NCBI GenBank assembly: GCA_028284925.1
Contig: JANQQT010000020.1
Location: 16,176 to 80,175, forward strand
Reading direction: 5' to 3'
Source of the DNA: Phycisphaeraceae bacterium
GTDB lineage: Bacteria; Planctomycetota; Phycisphaerae; Phycisphaerales; Zrk34
Length of the DNA: 64,000 nt
Shown here: piece after piece, positions 35,367-44,660 of the stretch
Position numbering within the stretch: the first letter of the stretch is position 1
Layout of the letters: the number at the start of each line of letters is the position of its first letter
The notes under the pieces: model-generated
What the model saw: the letters and a program-made list of their open reading frames with translations, nothing else
What the model was told of the DNA's origin: nothing
The model's database searches: none
Translations under genes and position numbers: made by a program

Positions 35367-38300
35367 TCACGGCAACAACTCGTCACCGGTAAGAAACTCT
35401 ATGTCCGTAACGGTAAGCACTTCGTTGGCACGCTCATCCGTGCAATCCTGATTGTCATCCGCCAGGAACCAGTCAAGACCTTGCAATCCGAACAACCAGT
35501 CCCTCACGCCATCCGAGGAAACTGTCGTGCTGTCCAACTTGAAGATCCCACCTGCCCCGACTCCCATCGAGATATTTGAAATACGCGTCAGATAATCGTT
35601 AGCATCATTCCATGCCGCAAGCAATGCGAGGGCGGCAGCTTCAGAGTTAGCATCAATGTAATCACCGCCAATGAGAATGTCATCGTCTCGTTGCCCAAGA
35701 ATGAAGTCATATCCATCGCCTCCGATCAAAATATCACGACCGTTTCGGCCCGCGATTAGATCGCCGCCATTTCCACCATATATGAAATCAACGCCTTTAC
35801 CACCTGACAGATAGTCGTGACCGTTGCCACCATAGAGCTGCGTAATCACATCGGCATCACGATGACGCATACGGATAAAGTCATTTCCATCCTGACCATA
35901 AACCACGATGCGCCCGATGATTGGACCGAATGAATCCCGCAGACGGAAATGGCCATGATTCAGTTCGTTAAGTTTGACGATCACTTCGCCATCCTGGGAT
36001 CCGGGCCGAACCTTGATAATGTCTGAGGACTGACTGCCACCGATACGCAAAACCTGGAAACCGGGATTTTCGGGATCGGGCAGTTCAAGCGTTACCGTAA
36101 CCGAAAGCGTAAGCGACTCCGAGGCGATGCCCCCGTCTCCGTCATCTGCAGTATGGGTAATGGTAAATTCACCCGTCTCGATCGGCGTAAAGTCAATCGA
36201 GCCTCCAGTACCGGATGCCACAACGATATTGGAAGAATCAGTAACCTCCCAAGACTGCGTAAGAACATCTACCGGGTCAGATGCCGATGCATTATAAGTA
36301 AGTGGCTGACCACGTACCGCCTGTGTCTCGCCATCCAGAACATCAATGGTCGGAGCAACGTTAAGAATATCTATCGTCGCAGAATCGGTCGCCAATCCTC
36401 CATCGCCGTCAGTCACGCGCAAATGAACCGTGACGGTCGTGTCGCCATCCAATGCTGACGCATCAAACACAGGTGACGCACCGACTGCATCATCAAAAAC
36501 GCCATCATTATCCAAGTCCCACTCAAAGGTGAGCGGGTCATTCACGCCTGCCACATCCGAACCAATACCGGCCAGACTGATGGAGCCACCCTCATCAACC
36601 GTGTATGGTCCACCGGCGTCAGCCGTGGGGGCAACATTAAGTATCTCAATCGAAGCCGAGTCCGTTGCCGAACCACCATCGCCATCCGTGACACGAAGGT
36701 GAACGGTAATCGTCGCGTCGCCGTCCAATGTCGAAGCGTCGAAGACTGGAGATGTGCCAACTGCGTCATCAAAGTTCCCGTCGTTATCGAAATCCCATTC
36801 AAATGTAAGCGGATCATTGACCCCCGCGATGTCCGATCCTGAAGCTGAAAGGCTGACCGAACCGCCTTCGTCTACCGAGTAAGTCCCTCCGGCATCGGCG
36901 GTCGGATCAACATTCAGAACGCTAACAGTGGTAGTACCCGTGCCAACGAGGCCGCCATCATCGGTGGCGCGAACGGAAACGTTCACGACAGTAGGACCAT
37001 CCAAACCAACGGCAGAGAAAGTCGTCGTAATGCCAACGGCATCATCGAAGTTACCATCCCCGTCCAAGTCCCATTCATAGACAAGTGTGTTGCCGGCTTG
37101 CTGCGCATCGGTCGTCCCCGAGGCGTCCAGTAAGACCGAGCTTTCTTCATTCACCGCGTATGGTCCGCCGATATCCACAACCGGCGGAGTATTGGGTGGA
37201 ATCTGTACCGTAGGCGATAGTTCCGATGTGTCGCCATGACCAATGATCGTGCTGAACGAATCAGTCTCGGCAAGCGTAGCAGTGGATGTAATGTAATCGC
37301 CAGGCGCAGCTAATGTTCCGAGGACGGCCGAGAATGACGCATTGCCCAAAGCATCCGTAACCACATCAATGGAACCGAGAAGTACTTGCGCCTCTGCAAT
37401 TCCCGGTGAATCCTCAGACGAATTGGCGAAAAACTGCAATGTAAATGTCTCATTGGCAAGTGAATTGAGCGAACCACTCACAGTGGTGGTTGTCGCGCCG
37501 ATCGAAGCCGCCGTGAGTATTGGATGATTCTGCAGATTGTTCGCCCCAATATCACCGTCACCAGGATCATTTGCTGTCGGGCCATCGACACTCAGATCGA
37601 TACCGAATCCGGCGTTATTGGTCACTGAATTTGAAAGAAATGCATTCCTTACACCGGAAAAGATCTGGACTTGAAGTCCCGTTCCGCCATTGTTCGCAAC
37701 TGTATTACCATCCGTAGGATTGATTCCGCCAATCGTATTGTCGACACCGTTGGTAACACGAACACCTTCGCTTCCATTTCCAACAGGTGTCACGCCATCC
37801 GAACCAACGCCGATCCGATTGGCCGTAATCGTATTGTCATTTCCACCGATGAGAAGACCCTGAGTAGTATTTCCGGAGATGGTGTTATCGTGAACGGTGT
37901 TGTTGGAGCCGGCCGGCGTCGAGCCGCGCGTCGTAAATGCCACACCCGCCGAGGCATTGGCGAGCGAAACGAGTCCGGATATGTCCGTCCCAATCAGGTT
38001 CTGTGTTACCAAGTTGTTGGTTGGCGCGCCTCCAAAATCAACACCGAAATCTCCATTTCCGGAAATGACATTGCCTTGAACCGTATTGAAGGTCGCAAAA
38101 AAAGTAAGAGCAACACCGCGATTAGTATTGGGTATGGGCGATGTCCCAGTTACATCCGTCCCGATCAGATTTCCTATAACCTTATTGCCATTCCCCAGAC
38201 TACCAGACGAGTTTCCTGAAATCTCGACACCAACACCAGTGCCAAACGAACCAGTATTCCCGGAAATGACATTGCCTTCTCCCGCGCCAAGGCCGCCGAT

Positions 38301-39326
38301 CAGGTTTTGATCACCTCCTGAAATGGTGACACCATTCCCGTTGGAAACACCTGAAGTCCCCGTAATGTTCGTTCCTATAAAGTTCCCCTGAACAACATTC
38401 GCATCGGCAGAGAATCCGTTAATCCGTACACCCGTGCCAAAGTTCCCCGAGATGATGTTGCGCTCAGTCGCTGAAGAGCCGCCAATCACATTCGATGATC
38501 CATCATTGATTAACACGCCGTCAGACGTATTTGCGTTGCGGACCAATCCCGTGGCGCGCATCCCAATAAGGTTTCCCGTGATGATGTTCTGATCCGAGCC
38601 GTTAATTTCAACACCATTTGAGTTGTTACCGGAAATGACATTCCTTTCCGCAGCGTCATTCGTCCCATCGGCATTCGTTCCTATACGATTGTTGTTGGAA
38701 GAAGCAGATATGTTCACCCCATCCGATGTATTACCCTGATCAAGCGTGCCCGAGGCATCGATACCGATGTGGTTACCCGCAAGCCAATTGTTCTGCGCCC
38801 CCCCATTGATAGCAACACCATGCAAACTAAAGGATCGAATGACCAGCCCGTGTACTTCGTTTCCATCGCTTGATATCGTAAGTCCGGATACTCCCGGGCC
38901 TGCAGACAATCCATTCAGAATAACCTCAGGCCCAAGCGCATTGGTATCACCTGTGCTGCTTGTCTGCGTGGTGCCGTCGATACGTACGCCGCCCGCAACA
39001 TCGCTCAATGCAGGTAATGCCGAAAGAAGGTCTATCTGAAATGCATCGGCGGAAGCGTCACCCCCTGTCACCGCCGAGTCGGTATCAATGAACCCTGAAT
39101 CTGAAGTAGGAATATCGAATGAAATGACATCCGGCCCGATGTTCGCATTGGCATCAATAATCGCCTGCCTAAGTGAACCCACCCCTGCATCGAGCGTATT
39201 GGTCACCACAAACGTCGAAAGTAGAAGTCGGTTTTCCAGAGACTCCAAGTGCAAATGTGGATTCAGAAATTGATGATGCGCGCGCCGATGGCGCAGGCTC
39301 TTTCGAATAGTACGGTCGTATGACAT
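35367..39326 (-). CDS. Large surface protein: beta-helix, PKD repeats, calcium-binding repeats
   Basis: 1319 residues from the ATG at 39326, which has AAAGGA upstream (a longer frame start at 39389 is unlikely). The N-terminus is very basic and has no classic signal peptide; it carries the planctomycete LEPR-XLL-like motif LESLENRLLLS at ~27-38. Residues ~40-680 form a right-handed beta-helix, starting with TNTLDAGVGSLRQAIIDAN and built of NVISGN and NLIGTD type turns. PKD-like domains begin near 715, 810 and 902, with a fourth weaker Ig-like unit after them. RTX-type repeats (GGNGHDYLSGGKGVDFIYGG) lie at ~1165-1225 and should bind calcium. Expected role: cell-surface or secreted adhesion, matrix or polysaccharide contact. 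Confidence 0.88.
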   Translation of the reverse strand: MSYDRTIRKSLRHRRAHHQFLNPHLHLESLENRLLLSTFVVTNTLDAGVGSLRQAIIDANANIGPDVISFDIPTSDSGFIDTDSAVTGGDASADAFQIDLLSALPALSDVAGGVRIDGTTQTSSTGDTNALGPEVILNGLSAGPGVSGLTISSDGNEVHGLVIRSFSLHGVAINGGAQNNWLAGNHIGIDASGTLDQGNTSDGVNISASSNNNRIGTNADGTNDAAERNVISGNNSNGVEINGSDQNIITGNLIGMRATGLVRNANTSDGVLINDGSSNVIGGSSATERNIISGNFGTGVRINGFSADANVVQGNFIGTNITGTSGVSNGNGVTISGGDQNLIGGLGAGEGNVISGNTGSFGTGVGVEISGNSSGSLGNGNKVIGNLIGTDVTGTSPIPNTNRGVALTFFATFNTVQGNVISGNGDFGVDFGGAPTNNLVTQNLIGTDISGLVSLANASAGVAFTTRGSTPAGSNNTVHDNTISGNTTQGLLIGGNDNTITANRIGVGSDGVTPVGNGSEGVRVTNGVDNTIGGINPTDGNTVANNGGTGLQVQIFSGVRNAFLSNSVTNNAGFGIDLSVDGPTANDPGDGDIGANNLQNHPILTAASIGATTTTVSGSLNSLANETFTLQFFANSSEDSPGIAEAQVLLGSIDVVTDALGNASFSAVLGTLAAPGDYITSTATLAETDSFSTIIGHGDTSELSPTVQIPPNTPPVVDIGGPYAVNEESSVLLDASGTTDAQQAGNTLVYEWDLDGDGNFDDAVGITTTFSAVGLDGPTVVNVSVRATDDGGLVGTGTTTVSVLNVDPTADAGGTYSVDEGGSVSLSASGSDIAGVNDPLTFEWDFDNDGNFDDAVGTSPVFDASTLDGDATITVHLRVTDGDGGSATDSASIEILNVAPTADAGGPYTVDEGGSISLAGIGSDVAGVNDPLTFEWDLDNDGVFDDAVGASPVFDASALDGDTTVTVHLRVTDGDGGLATDSATIDILNVAPTIDVLDGETQAVRGQPLTYNASASDPVDVLTQSWEVTDSSNIVVASGTGGSIDFTPIETGEFTITHTADDGDGGIASESLTLSVTVTLELPDPENPGFQVLRIGGSQSSDIIKVRPGSQDGEVIVKLNELNHGHFRLRDSFGPIIGRIVVYGQDGNDFIRMRHRDADVITQLYGGNGHDYLSGGKGVDFIYGGNGGDLIAGRNGRDILIGGDGYDFILGQRDDDILIGGDYIDANSEAAALALLAAWNDANDYLTRISNISMGVGAGGIFKLDSTTVSSDGVRDWLFGLQGLDWFLADDNQDCTDERANEVLTVTDIEFLTGDELLP
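36364..36915 (-). repeat. Two tandem 276-bp near-identical PKD-coding units
   Basis: Two adjacent 92-codon units (about 36640-36915, then 36364-36639 in reading order) encode almost the same PKD domain. Both include DPLTFEWD, DAVG.SPVFDAS and TVHLRVTDGDGG. Similarity also holds at DNA level, as in the shared ACACGAAGGTGAAC-type stretches with few changes. This points to a fairly recent internal duplication. Confidence 0.75.
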
Positions 39327-39655
39327 CGGTCCATCCTTTCTCGTGGAACAACTGCAAAATCCCGGAGGAGCAAAAATAACTGAACACATGCTCAGAACGT
39401 ACGCAGGAATTTACATCCAATTCTTTTTAAGTGTCAACGACTATTTTGAAGTAAGTCGACGAACCGGTGGTCCAAACCCAAAATCCAGAGTAGGGGAAAG
39501 TATGAAGCCCGATTTCGCAAGACGTGTAGATCCGTTCGCGGCATTACCGGATTGCCGTTAATTCTCCAGCAAATCCAACATGCCACGCACTATGCGTTCT
39601 CAATGCAGCAATGCAATGTATCAGGGAAATTCCGATGACTCGGCAAACGGATGGC
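39327..39655. other. 329-base gap upstream of the surface protein gene
   Basis: Between the surface protein start and the stop of the DHH phosphoesterase (both minus strand). Small plus-strand frames here have no ribosome site and no family match. It should contain the surface-gene promoter; I see no further structure. Confidence 0.45.
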
Positions 39656-40672
39656 CTACAAAAAAAGTCTCTGAATTTCTTCAATGACGCGCTCACGTAC
39701 ATCGTCGACCGGCAAATCCAGCTTTGCTCCCGCCGCCTTTTCATGTCCACCACCACCAAATCGTTGGGCAAGATCCGACACATTCACCGGGCTAGAACCT
39801 GGCTTTGATCGAAAACTCATTCGCGTAGGCCCTTCTGACTGCTCCGTAATCAAAACGACAACCTCCACATCGTTCACGATCTGCGGAATATCCACCAACC
39901 GCTCCGTTTCCTCCGGCCACGCTCCTGTTTCCACGAAATCGCGTACACGCAAGGTCATCACAACAGCCTTCCCGTCGGCAATGATCTCCACAGACTGCAT
40001 CGCACGCACCAGAAGCTTCAACTTCTGAGGTCGCTCAGCCTGCTCCAGCTGCTTGTACAAAACCGCATGATCAACTCCCCCACGAATCAAACGAGCCGCC
40101 AGCTCATGCGTGAATGGACGCGCATTGGAAAACCTGAACCAACCGGTATCCGTCGCTACTCCTACGTACAGTGCTTCACAAATATTCTTATCAAAATTAA
40201 CATTAAGCTCATCAACGAATTCAGCCACAACCTCGCACGCCGCAGCTGCATCTTTATCAATGTACTTGGCAGCCCCAACGTCATCCCCGTGCTGATGATG
40301 ATCCAGAATAATCGTTCTCTCATACTTATCGGCTAGATAATCACGCAGGGGCTCCAACTGCGACCACGCACCTGTATCACAAACGATAATCAGATCGAAA
40401 TCATCGGGAAGGCACATATTCTCATTGGGATCATAAACAACCGGATCGACATTTCGCAGGATAACATGGAGGCTGTTATTGATGGGCGGCATAAACAGTG
40501 GTGTAACCGTCTTGCCTAAGTTACGAAGAGCGCAGGTCAACGCTACGACGGAACCTACGGCATCTCCATCCGGCTTGGCATGTGACGTTACCATAATCCG
40601 AGACGCTCCACCGACGACATCAGCCAAAGAGGTAAGCGTGGTGTTGGATACATATTCAGTCAAAGCAGACAA
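39656..40672 (-). CDS. DHH/DHHA1 phosphoesterase (NrnA-like)
   Basis: A 338-residue bifunctional oligoribonuclease / 3'-phosphoadenosine 5'-phosphate phosphatase-like protein. The metal sites are VTSHAKPDGDAVGS (residues 29-41), IIVCDTGAW (D99) and ILDHHQHGDD (DHH 124-126). The C-terminal DHHA1 domain ends RFGGGGHEKAAGAKL, which binds the RNA end. NrnA removes short RNAs at the end of mRNA decay and recycles pAp in bacteria lacking Orn. The start is TTG 40672; no ATG is available upstream in frame, and the RibF stop lies 34 bp before it. Co-transcription with ribF is likely. Confidence 0.92.
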   Translation of the reverse strand: MSALTEYVSNTTLTSLADVVGGASRIMVTSHAKPDGDAVGSVVALTCALRNLGKTVTPLFMPPINNSLHVILRNVDPVVYDPNENMCLPDDFDLIIVCDTGAWSQLEPLRDYLADKYERTIILDHHQHGDDVGAAKYIDKDAAAACEVVAEFVDELNVNFDKNICEALYVGVATDTGWFRFSNARPFTHELAARLIRGGVDHAVLYKQLEQAERPQKLKLLVRAMQSVEIIADGKAVVMTLRVRDFVETGAWPEETERLVDIPQIVNDVEVVVLITEQSEGPTRMSFRSKPGSSPVNVSDLAQRFGGGGHEKAAGAKLDLPVDDVRERVIEEIQRLFL

Positions 40673-40706
40673 TTCCTCAATCGTTGTTTTTACTAATCTG
40701 GCCAGA

Positions 40707-41696
40707 TCAATATCTTTCGGTCAAGTCAGATGACCCCGTTGTATTCTTCAAGACCGAACTTTGGGCTAGCGCGGCCGCGTCCAACACATCCTGATCAAAC
40801 AATCCCCGAATCTCATTCACATCGCGATTGATCTGCCGAATCAGGCTGTCTTGGCCGCTAAAAGCCAGTTGAGGACGCAAATGTCGCAATAGCTTGCACT
40901 CTAGGGTTTTTCCGTAAAGGTTGCCATCAAAATCCAGAATATACGCCTCGAAGATCCTATCCATCTCGTTGTGAAATGTGGGTTTCTTTCCTACGCTCAC
41001 TGCTACGGCGTACGCTTGCCTCTCCAACTGGATCATACCGCCGTAGACACCATCCGCCGGCAACAGTTGCTTACCCACATCCAGATTCACCGTTGGAAAT
41101 CCGATCTCCCTGCCTCGCTGCTCACCTTTCATCACATCACCGCGAATTGCATAAGCCTCTCCAAGGCACAGGTTGGCATCCGCGATCCGCCCCTGCTCGA
41201 TCAGCCACCTGATCATAGTACTACTGACCGACACAACCGTCTTATCTCGAAGCGTCTGCTCAACAGAATTAATGACCACAACTGAGAAGCCAAACTCCGC
41301 CCCCAAGTCCCTCAACAGGTTGATATCACCAGCTCGGTCCTTTCCAAATCGAAAGTTAGGGCCTTCGACCCAGGCAATAGCCTGATGTCTCTCCTGCATC
41401 GTCGCGACAAACTCGCGCGGTGATTGATCCAGAAATTCAGCCGATGGCTTGAGCCATGCGATCTCGTCTACTCCCGAATCCAGCAACAACGAAGTTCGCA
41501 TAGCCGGGGATGTAAGGCAGGCCGGAGCTTGCTCAGGCCTCAATACATTCGCAGGATGGTCTTCAAACGAGGCAACAATCACCTTGGCACGACTATGTTG
41601 CGCCGCTTCTCGACGAGCAGCGGCAACCAATGCTCGATGCCCTCGATGCACACCATCGAAATTGCCTACCGAAAGTATACTTGGACGCGAAACCAT
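40707..41696 (-). CDS. ribF: Bifunctional riboflavin kinase / FAD synthetase RibF
   Basis: A 329-residue enzyme that phosphorylates riboflavin to FMN and adenylates FMN to FAD. I chose the ATG at 41696, opening MVSRPSILSVGNFDGVHRGH, because the family starts here; the frame extends 14 residues further. FAD-synthetase features are GNFDGVHRGHR, FRFGKDRAGD and VSSTMIRWLI. The kinase domain has GREIGFPTVNLDV and ADGVYGGMIQL. Length is close to the usual 310. It is followed by the DHH gene, an arrangement also seen near rbfA-truB-ribF-nrnA clusters in other bacteria (known context). Confidence 0.95.
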   Translation of the reverse strand: MVSRPSILSVGNFDGVHRGHRALVAAARREAAQHSRAKVIVASFEDHPANVLRPEQAPACLTSPAMRTSLLLDSGVDEIAWLKPSAEFLDQSPREFVATMQERHQAIAWVEGPNFRFGKDRAGDINLLRDLGAEFGFSVVVINSVEQTLRDKTVVSVSSTMIRWLIEQGRIADANLCLGEAYAIRGDVMKGEQRGREIGFPTVNLDVGKQLLPADGVYGGMIQLERQAYAVAVSVGKKPTFHNEMDRIFEAYILDFDGNLYGKTLECKLLRHLRPQLAFSGQDSLIRQINRDVNEIRGLFDQDVLDAAALAQSSVLKNTTGSSDLTERY

Positions 41697-41771
41697 AAGT
41701 CGAAAGGATAACGCCCGATGACCTGAAAACCAAATCAACGGGCGTCATGATAAAACTGAAATTAATGGATA

Positions 41772-42509
41772 TCAGGGCTTGATCACAATTGATGGCCCGG
41801 GAACCGATCCATGCTCGCGAATCTTCCTCTGAATCTCAAGGTCCGTGGGATCAATGCCATATGCGATACGAAGTTGAATCAACGCCGCTGCACGATCGTT
41901 CACGTCATCATAAAACTCCGCAAATGCCAGATAAGGCACCTTGGACTTTCCTTTGCCGATCTTGATCGCCGTCTGATACGCAGTCAGCGCAGAATCATGA
42001 TCGCCCGTTCGGTGCAGATACTGGGCACGTCTCAGATAATCCCGCATCTTGCCATGGTCATCAATCATCTTTTGCAGAAAACTGAATAATTCCTCATTGC
42101 GTTGTTGCTGAAAAATAGACTCCGCCAGTCCATCGGCAATCTGCTGGTTGGTCGGACGCGGCACAAATGTCGCGGACTTTACTTCTTGTCCCGTGAGCGC
42201 AAAACGATGATTCAGATTCATGGTATATGCCTGTCGAAAGTGAAACCTTGCCTTGGAAGGATCACTCTTGACGTTCAATGCTATTTGTCCGAGATAAAAA
42301 TGACTCTTAATATCCCGCGGTCGTTTTTCGAGGATCTGCTCAAACTTTTGCTGTGAAGCACCATAATCCTCATCCCGATAGGCGTCGTAGGCCTTCATGC
42401 GGTGATAATCAGCGTTAAACTCGGTCACAACCTGATTGTTGCAGCCCGTCAAGAACACAACGCAAAATAGAAAAAAGGTCAAACCCCACGATCGAGCAAC
42501 AGTGGTCAT
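41772..42509 (-). CDS. TPR-repeat lipoprotein
   Basis: A 245-residue lipoprotein with signal LTFFLFCVVFLTGC and lipidated Cys23. TPR helices begin at ~38 (AYDAYRDEDYGASQQKFEQI) and continue to the C-terminus, for example YLHRTGDHDSALTAYQTAIK and RAAALIQLRIAYGIDPTDLE. The protein is probably anchored to a membrane facing the periplasm and mediates protein contacts. It sits 75 bp upstream of ribF on the same strand, without functional tie. A short unrepeated middle part (residues ~95-130) breaks the array. Confidence 0.83.
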   Translation of the reverse strand: MTTVARSWGLTFFLFCVVFLTGCNNQVVTEFNADYHRMKAYDAYRDEDYGASQQKFEQILEKRPRDIKSHFYLGQIALNVKSDPSKARFHFRQAYTMNLNHRFALTGQEVKSATFVPRPTNQQIADGLAESIFQQQRNEELFSFLQKMIDDHGKMRDYLRRAQYLHRTGDHDSALTAYQTAIKIGKGKSKVPYLAFAEFYDDVNDRAAALIQLRIAYGIDPTDLEIQRKIREHGSVPGPSIVIKP

Positions 42510-42566
42510 AGGTCACCATCCTTGAATTACCTGACTATGCTACCAACATAGGCGAAGAACTCGATT

Positions 42567-42998
42567 ATGACAAGGGCGCAACCTGTGCAATTGGCCGAAT
42601 GTGTATTGTTGAGACACGAAACGGACGGTAAAAGCCATTTTGATTTCATGATCGAGGATTTAGACGGGGAAAAAGACCCTGACAATAAGTGTGGATTAAT
42701 GACGTGGCGGGTTGCGCTCTCCGACGAACAATGGGCCGATTCCGCCTCCTTCCCCATGACCCGACTTCCCAACCATCGACGCATTTACCTGACGTATGAA
42801 GGTAGAATCTCCGGCGGGCGAGGAACGGTCATTCGCGTGGATCAAGGCAATGCGAAATTTGAAGACATCGGCAGCGACGAGATGACTATCGCTCTTCGAA
42901 TGCGTGACTTTGCCGGTCGCCTCAGAATCTGCCGCGCCACCCCAAACGAAGCGCCGGAAAATATCTGGCAAGGAAAGGTCTTGGAGGTTTTCTCCTGA
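42567..42998 (+). CDS. Stand-alone LigD 3'-phosphoesterase-like protein
   Basis: A 143-residue protein resembling the phosphoesterase (PE) domain of DNA ligase D. The likely metal residues follow the PE pattern: His17 in CVLLRHETDG, then His24 and Asp26 in SHFDFMIED, and His70 in LPNHRRIYLTYEG. The sequence GGRGTVIRVDQG closes the barrel. In LigD this domain trims 3' ends in non-homologous end joining. Here it is alone, with no ligase or Ku gene in the window. Freestanding forms exist in planctomycetes and archaea (family knowledge). A DNA-end repair role is inference. Confidence 0.75.
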   Translation: MTRAQPVQLAECVLLRHETDGKSHFDFMIEDLDGEKDPDNKCGLMTWRVALSDEQWADSASFPMTRLPNHRRIYLTYEGRISGGRGTVIRVDQGNAKFEDIGSDEMTIALRMRDFAGRLRICRATPNEAPENIWQGKVLEVFS

Positions 42999-43116
42999 AT
43001 GTGTATCATGGTGGTCTGAAAAACTTGACCAACTAGCGATCGACCTCACCTCTTCGGATATCGCGACCAGTCAGAGAATGAACCAAATTCTTAAAACTTC
43101 AATTGGAGCAAGTGCA

Positions 43117-43530
43117 ATGTCTGACCTAGAAGATCCTATTCCGTTGGACGACGGAGATAATGACGCTTCCCGGGATTCTGGTCGAAGTAAGATTACCTAT
43201 GGAAGCGGGAACGCCGCGAATAATGATCCGCTAGACATCGACTTAAGCGAACCCACATCCGGAGAAAGCAAGATTCGCGCAATCGGCGTCAGCGAAGATA
43301 AAAAAGCTTCTAAGTGGAAACGTCAACCCAACCTCACCGGCACTGGCGCCACACACGTAAGAACGTTTTTTGCCAAGACACGCGTGGAAGGGTTTGCAGC
43401 TCTGGATGAGCAGATCAATGCCTGGCTTGATGAACACCCCGAATTTGAAATCAAATTCGTCACAACAAGCGTCGGAGAACTCATCGGCAAGACCAAGGAA
43501 GCCGCTCTCTTTGTCAACGTCTGGGTGTGA
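43117..43530 (+). CDS. Conserved acidic protein of unknown function
   Basis: A 137-residue protein. I chose the ATG at 43117 with GGAG about 9 nt upstream; the open frame extends to 42904 but that part overlaps the previous gene. The N-terminal half (1-75) is acidic and disordered (PIPLDDGDNDASRDSGRSK). The C-terminal half is ordered and looks conserved: ATHVRTFFAKTRVEGFAALD, INAWLDEHPEFEIKFV, TTSVGELIGKTKEAALFVN, ending in VWV. I recall similar C-termini in planctomycete hypothetical proteins but no function. No transmembrane or export signal. Confidence 0.72.
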   Translation: MSDLEDPIPLDDGDNDASRDSGRSKITYGSGNAANNDPLDIDLSEPTSGESKIRAIGVSEDKKASKWKRQPNLTGTGATHVRTFFAKTRVEGFAALDEQINAWLDEHPEFEIKFVTTSVGELIGKTKEAALFVNVWV

Positions 43531-43569
43531 TACTCTAATCCGGATTCGGAGTCCCTGGAAACTCGTCGT

Positions 43570-44454
43570 TCAAATACGAACATCGGCAAGTTGCACCAGA
43601 TGGTCAACAAGTTCATCTCTTGTATATTCCCGCGCTAAATCAAGTTTCAGCGCCACACCTAATTCATGATCGGAATTGATGACGAGAATAGTCTGCCCCA
43701 CGGATTCATATCCGTGTTCGGTGGGCTGATGCCCTAGAATGAATAACTTCGTCTTCCACTTGTCCGCAAGTTCATTGGCATACTTCTGCGTCAACCGCCG
43801 CCCCCACACCATCAAATACACAGACCCCTCAGGCCCCATCAAATCCCCTTTCGCTGGCTTCCGATTGATCACACGTGGGTCAAACATCTCACGATCACGC
43901 GGCGAAGGTAGGCTATGTGCACAAAACAAACCGTTGGCCGAACGAACAGCCATCGGCAGGGTCTCGATATACCTTCCGATGGACTGCGCTACACGTGATG
44001 CATCGCCCTTAAAAACCCAATCCAACGCATCATCAAACGCGTCACATACGCTCACACTTCCCTTGACTATTCCATCTCCAAAGCGCTGCGCCAACTCATG
44101 ATTGCTTTGAATGTGAAAAACCTGATCCGGGAATTTCAGCTTTAACTCCGCCGCCCGTGCAAGAATTCGGTAGGAAAAATCCATCTCATCCTGAAGCTCA
44201 TCTCCATGGACCAGCTCCTGAAGCACAAGATAGTTTTCCGGCGAGGCGTTCAGCCTGGCAAGTCGAATCACGCGCTCATAATTATCCGCATGATCGTGAA
44301 GATCCCCTGCCACCACAAGATTGCCTTTCCCCGGAAGATTAATCAACGAGCCAGACCGCAAACCTGTCGCCACATTCGCTTCAGCCGCGCGATCAAACAA
44401 CTCGCAGATATAGTCGGCATCTTTCAACTGTGTAGCTTTGGCCATGATAGTCAT
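43570..44454 (-). CDS. Calcineurin-like metallophosphoesterase
   Basis: A 294-residue phosphoesterase. The metal motifs are NLVVAGDLHDHADNYERV (GDLHDH), VLQELVHGDELQDEMDF (GDE) and FHIQSNHELAQRFG (NHE). Further His ligands appear in FCAHSLPSP and LFILGHQPTEHGYESVG. The GD-GD/NH-H-GH order matches serine/threonine phosphatase-like members. No signal peptide, so cytoplasmic. It converges on the acidic-protein gene and has 206 bp to mnmG on the other side. Substrate unknown: phosphoprotein or nucleotide. Confidence 0.9.
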   Translation of the reverse strand: MTIMAKATQLKDADYICELFDRAAEANVATGLRSGSLINLPGKGNLVVAGDLHDHADNYERVIRLARLNASPENYLVLQELVHGDELQDEMDFSYRILARAAELKLKFPDQVFHIQSNHELAQRFGDGIVKGSVSVCDAFDDALDWVFKGDASRVAQSIGRYIETLPMAVRSANGLFCAHSLPSPRDREMFDPRVINRKPAKGDLMGPEGSVYLMVWGRRLTQKYANELADKWKTKLFILGHQPTEHGYESVGQTILVINSDHELGVALKLDLAREYTRDELVDHLVQLADVRI

Positions 44455-44660
44455 TGCTCAAACGATATCGGACGCATCAGCGCCCAGGCAATAGATTTAT
44501 CGAGGCTTTTTCAACTTAACTTAAATGTAAAGCGTTGTTATGAAAGACATTAGGGCAATGAATACCTGACGATAAAAACCCACCAGAGTTCAACCTTTTC
44601 TTGATAACCGCAACCCTTCAACGAAAGGCTACCCCCAGACTTTCATCATCCTCTGCCACC

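Noticed and set aside
35367..39326. Repeated motifs in the beta-helix gene as a possible CRISPR or DNA satellite
   Set aside because: The periodicity follows protein repeat turns (NVISGN, NLIGTD) with codon variation, so it reflects protein structure.
42904..43116. N-terminal extension of the acidic conserved protein
   Set aside because: It overlaps the LigD-PE-like gene in another frame; the ATG at 43117 has its own ribosome site.
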